A DNA stretch of 64,000 nucleotides, taken from assembly GCA_948567375.1 (NCBI GenBank), contig OX419760.1:46004001-46068000 (forward strand), in the 5' to 3' direction. The notes under the pieces were generated by a model. That model saw nothing but the letters and a program-made list of their open reading frames with translations. It searched no databases and was not told the origin of the DNA. The position numbers were made by a program, and so were the translations under genes. Positions 1 through 9,495 of this stretch are shown piece after piece (positions within the stretch are counted from its first letter, which is position 1; the number at the start of each line of letters is the position of its first letter). Source of the stretch: Lunularia cruciata (lineage: Eukaryota > Streptophyta > Marchantiopsida > Lunulariales > Lunulariaceae).

Positions 1-891
1 CATCCTCAAACTGATGGACAAACTGAACGCGCCAATCGTACATTGGAGGATATGTTGCGGGCCTTTGTCAATGTCCACCATACCAACTGGGATGAATGTC
101 TTGCAGTTGTAGAATTTGCCTACAACAACTCCAAACAGGCAAGCACTGGATTTTCTCCCTTCTTTCTCAATTTTGGCCAAGATCCGCTTGTTCCAGATTC
201 TCTTCTTGCTCCCCCTCCCTCTCAGGTTCCTCATACTTCTACATTCTTGACCACTATATCCCGCTCTCTCCAACAAGCCAAGTCTCACCTCCTTGTTGCT
301 CAGAATCGCCAAAAACAATATGCAGACCATCATCGTCGTGATCTCACCTTTGAAGTTGGTGATAAAGTCATGCTATCCTCTAGTAACCTCCCTCTCCCAC
401 TTGATACCCAAGTTCATAAACTTGCTCCTAATTGGATAGGACCCTTTGATATCACCCATATTATCTCTCCTGTTGCTTATCGTCTTGCCTTACCTTGTCA
501 CATGCGTATCCATCTTGTCTTTCATGTTTCCAAGTTGAAACCCTTTGTTCCTAACCCTTCTTCCTTTTCCTCTCGAGTCCAACCTCCCCCTCTTCCTATC
601 CCTATCAATGATCATGAGGAGTACGAAGTTGATTGTATCCTTGCACGTCGCCATATTCAACGAGGCCGTCACCAACACACGGAGTACAAGGTCCTTTGGA
701 AAGGGTATCCCCTTCATGATGCCACATGGGAACCTCTTTCTCACCTCCAGAATGCACAGATGGCCATCAAGGAATTTGAAGCTTCACTGGCGACGAGGAC
801 GTCACCAACTAGCGGCGGGGGAATATGTAACAATATGGAGTTTAGTGACGAAGTTAGTCGGGCTTACGAAGTAGAGAATAAGCCAAAATAG
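1..891 (+). CDS. Ty3/gypsy integrase C-terminus with chromodomain (element A0, 5' partial)
   Basis: This is the end of a chromovirus pol polyprotein, open in frame 1 from the first base of the window to a TAG at 889-891 (296 residues visible). It begins in the integrase core, just before the catalytic-Glu block (DGQTERANR). A GPY/F-type module follows (NWIGPFDI, then VAYRLALP), then a proline-rich linker and a chromodomain at about 615-780. The chromodomain shows YEVD, WKGYP and TWEP, so all three aromatic-cage positions expected of an H3K9-methyl reader are present. No frameshift or internal stop is seen, so this is the least damaged A-family reading frame here. The reading frame overlaps the 3' LTR, as is common in this group. 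The start and the rest of pol lie outside the window. The family assignment is firm; activity is not shown. Confidence 0.9.
   Translation, partial: HPQTDGQTERANRTLEDMLRAFVNVHHTNWDECLAVVEFAYNNSKQASTGFSPFFLNFGQDPLVPDSLLAPPPSQVPHTSTFLTTISRSLQQAKSHLLVAQNRQKQYADHHRRDLTFEVGDKVMLSSSNLPLPLDTQVHKLAPNWIGPFDITHIISPVAYRLALPCHMRIHLVFHVSKLKPFVPNPSSFSSRVQPPPLPIPINDHEEYEVDCILARRHIQRGRHQHTEYKVLWKGYPLHDATWEPLSHLQNAQMAIKEFEASLATRTSPTSGGGICNNMEFSDEVSRAYEVENKPK
811..825 (+). other. Polypurine tract of element A0
   Basis: The purine-rich stretch AGCGGCGGGGGAATA lies immediately before the LTR start TGTAACAAT. This is where the plus-strand primer of an LTR retrotransposon is expected. The same block precedes the 3' LTR of A2 on the other strand (17619-17630). 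It lies inside the coding frame. Confidence 0.75.
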
Positions 892-892
892 C

Positions 893-1110
893 CTAGAATA
901 TTCTAGAAGCATCTAAGAAGCTTCTTAGGAAGCTTCCCAACTAGTTAACTTGCGCCATAAGCAGGTAGCTTCTAGAAGGAAGCTTCTAGAAGCTTCTAAC
1001 TAGCTTAGCTTGCACGCCAAGTAGGCGGCTTCTAGAAGGAAGCTTCTTGAGAAGCTTCCTAGTTAACTTGACTTGCACTCCAAGAAAGCGGCTCAAGGAA
1101 GCTTCTTGAG
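893..1110 (+). promoter_or_regulatory. Heat-shock-element-like array in the family A LTR
   Basis: Alternating GAA/TTC units spaced by 2 bp match the heat-shock factor consensus nGAAnnTTCnnGAAn. The best are AGAATATTCTAGAAG near 895 (three perfect units) and GAAGCTTCTAGAAGCTTC near 980 (four perfect units). Additional GAAGCTTC pairs lie near 925, 1040 and 1100. The array lies about 25-240 bp upstream of the LTR TATA box, a suitable promoter position. The three-unit blocks recur in the other A LTRs. Binding by heat-shock factors is inferred from the consensus only. Confidence 0.6.
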
Positions 1111-1134
1111 AAGCTTCAAAGGTCTTGTATGCTA

Positions 1135-1144
1135 CCTATAAATA
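1135..1144 (+). promoter_or_regulatory. TATA box of family A LTR
   Basis: CTATAAATAC lies about 110 bp before the LTR end and just downstream of the GAA/TTC array. The equivalent TATTTATAGG appears in the minus-strand A LTRs. It probably marks the U3/R boundary, with transcription starting about 30 bp further on. Confidence 0.65.
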
Positions 1145-1248
1145 CCAAGGCCAAAGCTCATGCTAGGCATTTGGAGTTTTCCCTCATTCAAGTGTCCCAA
1201 TGTGAGTTTCCATTCTCTTATTTCTCTCCTCGGTTTCGGTCTTTTATA

Positions 1249-1827
1249 GGCAGAATTCAAGAGTGCAATAATTAGGCGGTTCCAAGCTATAAATGTCACA
1301 CGGGCCGCACGAGATAAATTGGTAAAATTGAAGTAGAATGGCTTGATAAGAAGCTATATCACTCAATTCTAAAACACCATTTTGCAAATTTTGGATATAC
1401 TAGATGGAGAAGCTCTAGATTGCTTTGTGAGAGGCTTGAAGTCCCACACCAGACTAGAAGTGACTATGCGTGAGCCCAAAGATTTAGAGGACGCCATGCA
1501 ATTGGCTGAACGCTTTGATTCCTTGGTTGCAAAAACTTGGTCTTGACCTCGGTCTTCCTTGAACCCACCCACACACTATACATGGTTGGAGGAGCCCATA
1601 CCAATGGAGATCAATGTTATCTAGCAAAGACTACTGGGCACAAATAGATCATGAAAGATTACAACAAAATGATGAATGTTTCTATTGTTGCCAAAGTGGA
1701 CACCGCATAATAGATGTACACTCAAGAATGAGCAACCTTGATAAGTCACCCAAATGGAAATTGTGGAGCAAAATGAACAAGGAAATGAGGAATCCTAATA
1801 GGAGATTTTGAGCCGTCTTTTGCGAGC
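1249..1827 (+). pseudogene. Gag remnant of A1 (5'-truncated) with broken zinc knuckle
   Basis: Nucleotide similarity to the A2 and A3 gag regions begins abruptly at about 1251 (AGAATTCAAGAGTGCAATAA), in the middle of gag. The primer binding site and gag N-terminus are missing. A frame reading LDGEALDCFVRGLKSH is visible near 1400-1450, matching the retrotransposon gag domain. Near 1675-1715 a zinc-knuckle-like CFYCCQSGHR is seen. Its last Cys is lost through a 1-bp deletion relative to A3. In-frame stops occur throughout. It is a non-functional capsid gene. Confidence 0.75.
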
Positions 1828-2394
1828 TTGATTACTTCCAATGAGATTGAAAACTTGACCTATGCAAGTTTGCTTCACTTGCAAGGTATGATATCTAATT
1901 GGGGTTGTAGGATTTTGGTTGATTTTGGAAGTTTAGAGAATTGCATGTCTATGCAAGTAGCAAAACAATTTGGTATTCCTATCAAGCCAATAATTGGAAG
2001 TAGATTAATGATGACGGGTGGTAGAAAGGGTTTTGCATTCCGTACCTCACATCCTATTACATTCAAGATTGGGAAGGAGTATTTGGAGTGTATGAGGTTT
2101 GTAGTGGCACCTCTACACTACCATGTCATTCTAGAACTACCTTGGCTTGAACGTCATAAGGTTCAATTTGATTGGACTGAGACGACAAATTCAAGTACAC
2201 ACCAAGGTAGGAATTTCCAATTAGGTTGTTTGGCACCTCTAAGTAAGACACCTAAAAATAGTCAGACCCAAGATAGGAAGTTTTTTGAGAAGGTAGTCAT
2301 AGAGCAAGCCTTGAATGGAGATGCATCTCAAGATGGGAATTTTGCCAAGAAAGTAGCCATAGAGCAAGCTTTGAAAAGAGAGATGAGTCCCTAG
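1828..2394 (+). pseudogene. Retropepsin-like protease region of A1
   Basis: An open stretch of 188 codons covers the aspartic protease and the spacer towards the RT. The active-site region reads GCRILVDFGSLENCM, with DFG where retropepsins carry D-(S/T)-G. A hydrophobic beta-strand region and a HVILELPWLERHKVQFDW block follow, the latter corresponding to the usual LGMDWL-type motif. After that come near-repeated segments with EQALNGDASQDG and EQALKREMS, a repetitive linker also seen in A2 and A3. It is part of a pol polyprotein and not an independent gene. Confidence 0.75.
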
Positions 2395-2880
2395 ATGGGA
2401 AGTTTGTTAGTGAAGCAAGCATAGAGCAAACTTTGGAGGAAGATAAGTATATTTTTGTAGTGTGGATCAAGCCAATTGCACAAGGACAATCTGAAGAGGA
2501 CCAAGAACCTCATCAAGCAATGGTTGATCAAATAATTAGGAGTTTGTGGACATGTTTTTGGATGATTTGCTGAAGGGATTACCCTCTAATTGTGGTATGC
2601 TCTTCAAGATTGAGTTATTGCAATGGAGTACTCCAGTGAGTAGACCAATCTATTTGCTCTCATCAAAGGATTTGGAAGAATTGCAAATAATACTTACAGA
2701 GTTGTTGGAGAAGGATTTCATGTGATATAGTACCTCTCCTTAGGGAGCACCATACTATTTATTCCAAAAAAGGATGGAAGACTTCATTTCTATATTGATT
2801 ACTATGGGCTCAATAAGCAAAAAATGAAGAATGCATATTCCTTGCCTTGGATTGATGATTTGCTTGATCAATTGAGTGGG
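2395..2880 (+). pseudogene. RT N-terminal part of A1, cut by B1
   Basis: Reading along the strand gives the pre-RT linker (VDQII, FVDMFLDDL) and the first RT blocks: RPIYLLSSKDLEELQ, then KKDGRLHFYIDYYGLNKQ, then a motif ending LLDQLSG at the B1 border. Stops include TGA near 2722 and TAG near 2743. At the latter A2 has TGG (CCTTGGGGAGC against CCTTAGGGAGC), a G-to-A change. The frame resumes at 9496 on the other side of B1. Confidence 0.8.
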
Positions 2881-3634
2881 TGTAATACCAAGAGCTAGCC
2901 ATATGATCTAGATGTGAAATTTGGTTTGGTAACATTTGGAATGATGTTATACATGATAGTCAAAATAGATCAGATAGAAATATCACCAAAAGGGTACTTC
3001 TACTAATAGGGCAGAAAATCAAAATAGATTTGAAAACCTTAGAACCAATAGCTAGACATATGATTTGAAGGTGAGAATTGGGTTGGTAACATTTGGAAGG
3101 ATGTTACATAGGATGGACTGAATAGATCAAAAAGAAGTATCACCAAAAGGGGACTTTTACTAATAGAGTTGGAACCAAAATATGCCTAAAATCTTTGAAG
3201 GCAATTTTGGAGGCCTAAACGGATGAATTAGGCCTCAAAAATGTGTTGACCCCCCACCAACACAAGAGAGGTTGGCTTTCCCTCCCCTCTACTTTGTCTC
3301 GTTGAGAGCTTTCCAACAGTACCTCACCCATGTGATTCTGAGATTCCTACAAGAAGATTCCCTAAAAGATTCCCTTTGATCAAAGCTTGTTTGACCAACC
3401 AGATATTACTAGGACTGACATGTCACCCATCCAAGTAAGTAATCCAAGGGTGGAGCTTGTTGACATATCACCTATCTATGTGCCTAATCCTATGGTGGAG
3501 CTTCATTGGAGGAGATCCGCTTTGCCTATATAATAAAGAGAAGGTGCTCCTTTGCGGCATCAGAGTTTGAGTGTGAAAGTGTGTGTTTCTCATGGTGTGT
3601 TTCTCTTCAGGTCTCCTATCCTTGGAGTATTACA
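2881..3634 (+). repeat. 5' LTR of B1
   Basis: It starts TGTAATACC and ends GGAGTATTACA. It carries an internal direct repeat of period about 157 bp (2894-3050 and from 3051), each unit with a CATATGATYT segment, TTGGTAACAT and CACCAAAAGGG. A TATA box (CTATATAATA) lies near 3526-3535. The same LTR occurs at 8738-9495 and as solo LTRs at 16593-24480 (split), 19538-20277, 22897-23631 and 61324-62066. Confidence 0.93.
3526..3535 (+). promoter_or_regulatory. TATA box of family B LTR
   Basis: CTATATAATA lies about 100 bp upstream of the LTR end and is conserved in the other B LTRs (for example near 9390 and 20187). It is the probable core promoter of family B. Confidence 0.6.
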
Positions 3635-3635
3635 A

Positions 3636-3647
3636 TGGTATCAGAGC
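3636..3647 (+). other. Primer binding site of B1 (initiator Met tRNA)
   Basis: TGGTATCAGAGC begins two bases after the 5' LTR. It is the sequence complementary to the 3' end of plant initiator methionine tRNA, used by most plant LTR retrotransposons. Family A has the related TGGTATTAGAG. Confidence 0.9.
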
Positions 3648-3757
3648 AGGTGTTGTCAAAGAGAGCGGATCACCCCTCTTGGAAGAACATGGGCTACTGA
3701 GACTGAGTAATTTTGAGGAGAGACATTCTGGTGTAATTGGTAGATTAGGAAGTTAGA

Positions 3758-5240
3758 ATGGATGCTCCGGGAGGAAAATATCTAGTGCCTCGCTTTCCAT
3801 TCTTGAATCCATTCAACATCAAGATTATATACATTCAGCGCGAGCAAGTGAGAGTGTATTTGGTTTTTCACTTCGAAGTAGAGTTCATGGATATACTAAT
3901 GAATTTGCCAAACCCAATGATTTTTCTTGTAGTGATTTATGATAGAGAGTGGGATTTGACAATTTACATTTTGTTGTGATGGATTTGAATGTCCCAAATC
4001 CTTTCCCTTTTAACACTCAAGTAGAAATTCATTATGTAGTGAGACCAAAAGTGATGTTTAGGGATTTTGTGGTCAGGAATTTTGGTGAGGAATATTACCA
4101 ATGAGTGGTAGCTTTTGAGGTCCCAATGGTAGTTCCAATAGTTCATGCGCCCTCCTGAGTGATCATATTAACTCTCTATTGAAGTTTAAGGTATAGCAAT
4201 TGAGTGTTACAAGAACCATGGATCCGTAGTTGCATGAGTTAGTGCAAGGGATGCAGGAGATGTTGAACAAATTTTGAGAGATTAAGATGACTATGGAGGT
4301 GTTACAAAGTCAAGTGCAAATCCTCAGGAATGATCAAGCAATGCAAGAAGAAGAGCTGTCTCAAAATCCAATACCTGCAACTAAAGTACTTGGAGAGGCA
4401 CCGTGCCTACAAACCCTATCAATGATGAAGCCACATTACTACTCCGGATGAAGAAGACCTACAACATTGAGCCTTACAAGGGGCAACATACAATAGGAGT
4501 AGTGGAGAACTGGATCTCAAGAATGAATCGATATTTTTGGTTGTTCTCAGTAGAGATCACCGAGCATGCTATAGGCGTGTTTGCATGTGGGTACTTGACC
4601 GATAAAGCCCTCACATGGTACAACGCTTGGGAACAATCCATGTTGGCCAAGAGAAGAAAGGTCACATGGACAACAAGGCAAGAAGGATTGCTAAAGAATT
4701 TCCAATTGGTGGATTTTGTGCAAATGGCCCGAATCGACTATGTGGATTGAAATAGAAGAACAACATACAAGAGTATGTGGAGGCATTTCTGGACCTACAA
4801 GTTGCAATAACCGACATGAGTCCAATAGAGGCTCTCGACAATTTCAAATGAGGGTTGAAGGAGCGGATTCACCAAGAAGTCATGGTACAAAATCCTTGCA
4901 CAATATTTGAAGCCATTGTTTGTGTGCAAAAAATAGCAGGAGCATTAGGTGGAGGTGAAGGAGTAGTTCCACCTCAACATTATTAGGCAGAAATGCCACC
5001 CATGGGTGGACCAGTACAATGGAACTGGGCAACCTTTGGTTTTGAGACCAAGGAGCACGAACGCTTCAAGGAGAACGGGGACAGGTAGAAGAACGGAGAG
5101 ATGGAGCCTCACAAGGAGAAGGAACTCAAGGAGAACAACGCCGTTGTTACAATTGTGGTCATATTGGGCATGTATCTACCAATTGTTGTGCTTGACTTCC
5201 CAGAGGCCCTTGACCTTCATACATGCAATCTTTGAACAAC
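3758..5240 (+). pseudogene. Gag region of B1 with zinc knuckle
   Basis: A 73-codon open frame opens at 3758, 110 bp after the primer site, and may be the gag N-terminus. Around 4210-4400 a broken, Gln/Glu-rich, coiled-coil-like stretch is read. The ORF at 4403-4750 carries the gag (capsid) domain (YKGQHTIGVVENWISRM, then DKALTWYNAW). A CCHC zinc knuckle (CYNCGHIGHVSTNC) is intact at 5145-5186 but in a different frame from the upstream segment, so frameshifts intervene. The product would form the virus-like particle and bind element RNA. It is now disrupted. Confidence 0.8.
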
Positions 5241-5389
5241 ATGGAGAGATGCATTGAAGAGGAGGAGATGGAAATCACTTCAGAAAACAAAGATCACCAG
5301 TAAATATACCTCGCGGCCTTATTGGCCCAATAAGGAAGCAAAAAAGCAAGGGAAGGAAAAAGACAAGCGCACAAAGGTACCAAAAGGCA

Positions 5390-5760
5390 ACCTCACAATT
5401 GATTGTAGTGAATGGAGACCTAGAAGGCAATCAAGTGAGAGTATTAATAGATATGAGAGCCATAGAGAATTTCTTGTCTCGCTCTATTGCAATAAGATTG
5501 GGATTGGATCTAGAGAGAGATGAGAGTGAAGAAGTAGGGTTACCTAACGGACAAATAGAGAGGATTGAATCATTACCCAGGCGGGTAACACTCTCTGTAG
5601 GAAAATATCAAGAAGCAATTGATGGCAAGTGATACAATTAGCTCGTTATGATGCAATCTTAGGTATGCCATGGATGGAGCATTACAATCTTATGGTAGAT
5701 TGGAGGAAGAAAGTAGTGAGAACACACCAATGGTCAATCATTGGGGTTAAAGAAAAATCA
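5390..5760 (+). pseudogene. Protease region of B1
   Basis: The open stretch reads LIVVNGDLEGNQVRVLIDMR, then AIENFLSRSIAIRLGL, and ends with a LGMPWMEHYNLMVDW block. This matches the retropepsin fold of Ty3/gypsy pol. At the active site DMR stands where D-S/T-G is expected, so catalysis would be lost. A stop at 5630 breaks the frame before the LGMPW block. Confidence 0.75.
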
Positions 5761-5869
5761 CATAGGCAAGAATTGCCTCTCTATGTCATAGGGACAACAA
5801 CTATCTATAAGATTGATATGTGTTTCATACGTCTAATAAGAGAAGTCCAGAGTGCACAACTCAAGGGAC

Positions 5870-6640
5870 AAACTCCTAAGAAATTGAAGGATGTCATAAA
5901 TGAGTTTCAAGATGTCTTTCCTAATGATCTACCCTCAAGATTACCACCAAAAAGGAGAGTAGATCATAAAATTGAGACACTCTCGGGGAAGACACCTCAC
6001 TATAAGGCCCCATATTGCCTATCACCTCATGAGTTAGAGGAGTGCAAGAATCAAATTGAGGATATGCTATAGAAAGGGTTCATCCAACCCAACATATCAC
6101 CATATGGGGCTCCGGTCTTGTTTGTGAAGAAGAAAGACGGTACAATGCACATGTGCATTGACTATCGGGGTCTCAATCAGCAAACAATGAAGAACAAATA
6201 CCCCTTACCTTGCATGGATGATCTACTCAATCAACTCAATGGAGCAAGACACTTCACCAAACTAGATTTGCGTACGATTACAATCAAATCCAAATTGTAG
6301 AGGAGGATGTGTACAAGATTGTCTTTCAAACCAGGTATGGCCACTTCGAGTATCTCGTGATGCCTTTTGGTCTCACCAACGTACCTGCCACTTTCATGAG
6401 TCTAATGAATGACATATTTTGTCCATATTTGGATAAGTATATCATCATCTTCCTAGATGACATCTTAGTATACAGTAGCACGATGACAGAACACAAACAT
6501 CATCTACAAGAAGTCCTCTAGATTCTAAGATAGAATTGATAGTATGCCAAAAACTCAAAGTGTGAGTTTGGCAAGTCTAAAATAGACTACTAGGGGCATA
6601 GAGTAAGTGCAAAGGGTATTCAAGTATTGATAGATAAAAT
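5870..6640 (+). pseudogene. Reverse transcriptase of B1
   Basis: Ty3/gypsy RT blocks appear in order: [101 protein letters not shown] and the catalytic FLDDILVYS near 6450. Two TAG stops (6070 and 6298) and a 1-bp frameshift near 6275 split it. The TAG at 6070 stands where a Gln is usual. The catalytic Asp pair survives, but the polypeptide cannot be made whole. Confidence 0.9.
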
Positions 6641-7262
6641 AGAGGTCATTCAAAAATGGAGTGCCCCAGAAGATTAGACTCAACTCAAGAGCTTCTTGGG
6701 TTTGACAAGATTCTATCATTGATTTATCAAGGACTTCTCCAAGGTTGCATAGCCTTTAACAACACTACTTGGCAAGGGGAAGAAGTGGACATGAGGAACC
6801 ACACAAGAGTTGGCCTTTCAAGAATTGAAAGCCGTATTGCTACATGCACCAATCTTGAAGTGGTATGACCCAAAACGTCCAATCAAGTTGGCTACAAATG
6901 CATTAGGTGTAGCAATCGGAGTAGTCCTACAACAAGAGTGGCATGACGGATGGCATTCCATTGCATATTTCTCTCGAAAGTTGTTACCGGTAGAGCGCAA
7001 CTACCACACCACAAAATAAGAAGAGTTGGCTATTGTCTTGGCAACCAAGCATTGGAAGCACTATCTGGGCGAGAAGGCATTTGTGGTAGAGATAGACCAC
7101 AAGCCTCTAGTCTACCTGGAGACACAGAAGGATCTATCTCGTTGCCAGATTCGATGGGTAGAGTGGTGACAACACTTCAACATGACAATCACTTATGTTG
7201 AAGGTAAGAAGCAACTTGCAGATGCATTCACCCGTATTCCAATGGCAAACAACTTAGTGGTA
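6640..7262 (+). pseudogene. RNase H and connection region of B1
   Basis: After the RT thumb region, KWYDPKRPIKLATNALGVAIG is read, followed by LQQEWHDGWHSIAYFSRKL, typical of RNase H in Ty3/gypsy pol. ATNA stands where the first catalytic Asp is expected (usually TDAS). Beyond a TAA at 7017 the frame continues with ELAIVLATKHW, EIDHKPL and ADAFTR. A TGA lies in place of Trp near 7168. Confidence 0.8.
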
Positions 7263-7379
7263 GAGGTTCAGATTAACCCTAAATTTTGGCTAGAGATTCT
7301 GGCGGCTACAAAAACTGATCCGTAGATTGTAGAAGAGCAATCATCCAAAGGCATCACCATCACCCAAGGACTCACCTTT

Positions 7380-8440
7380 CATGATGGTAGATTATGGATT
7401 CCAAATGTCCCAAAATTGTGCACCACCATTCTAACGGAATGTCATGATTTGGCCATTGCAGGTCATGTTGGAGTGGACAAGACCTTGGATGCAATCCAAC
7501 GCCATTACTATTTGCCCAAGATGAGCAACAATGTGATGGACTACGTGCGCAGTTGCTTACTTTGTCAACAAAACAAAGCTTCTAATCAAGCTCATGTAGG
7601 GCTCCTACAACCTCTCCCCACTTCTACACAACGTTGGGAACAGGTGTGTATGGATCTCGTCTGTGAATTACCCAAGACCACATCAGGATTTGACTCCATT
7701 GTGGTCTTTGTGGACCAGCTCAGCAAAATGATTCATGTATGCCCTACCACCAAGGAATTGATCGCTCCATAACTTGCTCAATTATACTTAGATGCAGTCT
7801 TCTCTCACCATGGCTTGTCTCGAGTACTCATCACCGATAGGGGTACTCAATTCACTAGTTTTTTTTGGCGCACCTTCTTTGGTTTCTTCAAAACCAAGTT
7901 GGCCATGTCCACAGCTTACCAACCATAAACAGATGGACAAATAGAGCAGGCTAATTGCACTATTGAAGACATGTTACGCGGCTTCACCTTAGAAGAGCAA
8001 GAGAGGTGGGACACCCTACTCCCGTAGATGGAATTTGCTTACAACAATTCAATGAATGCATCCACCCAAGTCACTCCGTTTTTCCTCATGTATGGTGAGC
8101 ATCCCTTCACACCTTCCAGCTTGATGAAGATCTATCCAATAGCTACCAAGGTCAATGCAGTCAATACATTTATTTCTTGAATCCAACAAGGTGGAGAGCG
8201 CTAAGCACAAATTATAGATTGCACAAAATTGCCAAAAGTAGTATGTTGATGCACACCGTAGGCACATGGAGTTCAATGTTGGGGATTAGGTGTGGCTATC
8301 AACAACCAACTTCATATTAGTGGAACCTTGTAAGCTCAGACCTCATTTTATTGGGCCTTTCTCAATTCTCCATCGAGTCGGTGTTGTGGCCTATCACCTT
8401 GAGCTACCACCACACATGAAGATCCATCCAATGTTCCATG
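7380..8440 (+). pseudogene. Integrase of B1
   Basis: The HHCC zinc-binding segment is present (HDLAIAGHVGVDKTL, later CLLCQQ). The catalytic core shows DLVCELPK, ITDRGTQF and TDGQIEQAN, which supply Asp, Asp and Glu. GPF (HFIGPF-like) and VAYHLELPP near 8350-8410 form the GPY/F module. Stops at 7323, 7770, 7926 and 8025 break the frame. Each is explained by one C-to-T or G-to-A change from the expected Gln or Trp codon. Confidence 0.88.
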
Positions 8441-8529
8441 TTTCCTTACTACGCATATATGCTCCCTGATCAGGCTTGGGTCATTCCACACAAGACATTT
8501 GACCTTGTCTGACACTCGTTGATGGCAAC

Positions 8530-8697
8530 AAGGAATATGAAGTGGAGCGTATTCTCCAAAAACGTATGTGTAGTACTCGTCATCCACGAGTGGATTATCT
8601 TGTCGAGTGGAAAGGTTACCCCCTTTATGAAGCAACTTGGGAACCCGTTGCTAATTTGACACATGCACCGGTGTTGGTGCAAGCATTTGAGCAATAG
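8530..8697 (+). pseudogene. Chromodomain at the C-terminus of B1 pol
   Basis: KEYEVERIL, then VDYLVEWKGYP and YEATWEP form a chromodomain ending at a TAG at 8695-8697. The aromatic-cage Tyr, Trp and Tyr are all present, so this is the group expected to read H3K9 methylation and steer integration into heterochromatin. It is preceded by broken integrase sequence. Confidence 0.85.
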
Positions 8698-8722
8698 TTG
8701 TACAACAAAGACATTGTGTCTT

Positions 8723-8735
8723 AAAAGGAGGGAGG
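8723..8735 (+). other. Polypurine tract of B1
   Basis: AAAAGGAGGGAGG lies two bases before the 3' LTR start (TGTAATACC). It is the expected plus-strand primer site. Confidence 0.85.
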
Positions 8736-8737
8736 TT

Positions 8738-9495
8738 TGTAATACCAAGAGCTAGCCATATGATCTAGATGTGAAATTTGGTTTTGGTAACATCTGGAAT
8801 GATGTTATACATGATAGTCAAAATAGATCAGACAGAAGTATCACCAAAAAGGTACTTCTACTAATAGTGTAGAAAATCAAAATAGATTTGAAAACCTTAG
8901 AACCAATAGCTATACATATGATTTGAAGGTGAGAATTGGGCTGGTAACATCTGGAAGGATGTTACATAGGATGGACTGAATAGATCAAAAAGAGGTATCA
9001 CTAAAAGGGTACTTTTACTAATAGAGTTGGAACCACAATATGCTTGAAATCTTTGAAGGCAATTTTGGAGGCCTAAACGGATGAATTAGGCCTCAAAAAA
9101 ATATGTTGACCCCCTCCCCAACAAAGGAAAGGCCGGCCTTCCCTCCCCTCTGCTTTGTCTTGTCGAGAGCTTTCCAACGGTACCTCACCCACGTGATTCT
9201 GAGATTCCTACCGGAAGATTCCCTAAAAGATTCCCTCCGGTCAAAGCTTGTTTGACCAACAAGATAGGACCAGGACCGACATGTCACCCATCCAAGTAAG
9301 TAATCCAAGGGTGGAGCTTGTTGACATGTCACCTATCTATGTACCTAATCCTATGGTGGAGCTTCATTGGAGGAGATCCGCTTTGCCTATATAATAAAGA
9401 GAAGGTGCTCCTTTGGGGCATCAGAGTTTGAATGTGAAAGTGTGTGTTTCTCATGATGTGTTTCTCTTCAGGGCTCCTATCCTCGGAGTTTTACA
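8738..9495 (+). repeat. 3' LTR of B1
   Basis: It is nearly identical to the 5' LTR at 2881-3634, including the 157-bp internal direct repeat and the TATA box. It ends GGAGTTTTACA, with A1 sequence resuming directly after it. Confidence 0.93.

Larger units (their letters stand above)
826..1248 (+). repeat. Family A LTR (3' LTR of A0, also heads A1)
   Basis: This LTR starts TGTAACAATATGG and ends in CGGTCTTTTATA, where intact copies end CTTTTACA. It is homologous to the LTRs at 11585-12009, 17208-17618, 23898-24328, 51674-52085, 55664-56088 and 60879-61289. U3 holds repeated GAAGCTTC/TTCTAGAA blocks and a TATA box near 1135. Directly after 1248 comes mid-gag sequence rather than a primer binding site. 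The LTR therefore both closes A0 and borders the deleted element A1. Confidence 0.92.
2881..9495 (+). mobile_element. Complete but decayed Ty3/gypsy chromovirus B1
   Basis: LTRs of 754 and 758 bp bound a 5.1-kb interior with primer binding site, gag with zinc knuckle, protease, RT, RNase H, integrase, chromodomain and polypurine tract, in the order of Ty3/gypsy. It interrupts the RT of A1, whose two halves match continuous sequence in A2 and A3. The flanks read GTGGG (2876-2880) and, two bases after the LTR, GTGGT (9498-9502), which looks like an eroded 5-bp target duplication. Stops and at least one frameshift break every domain, so it is not autonomous now. Confidence 0.92.

Noticed and set aside
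860-1110. GAAGCTTC palindromes as mere HindIII-site clusters or hairpins
   Set aside because: The sites do form palindromes, but the regular 5-bp GAA/TTC phase, the promoter position and conservation across copies fit HSF sites better. I keep it as a finding, not as proof.
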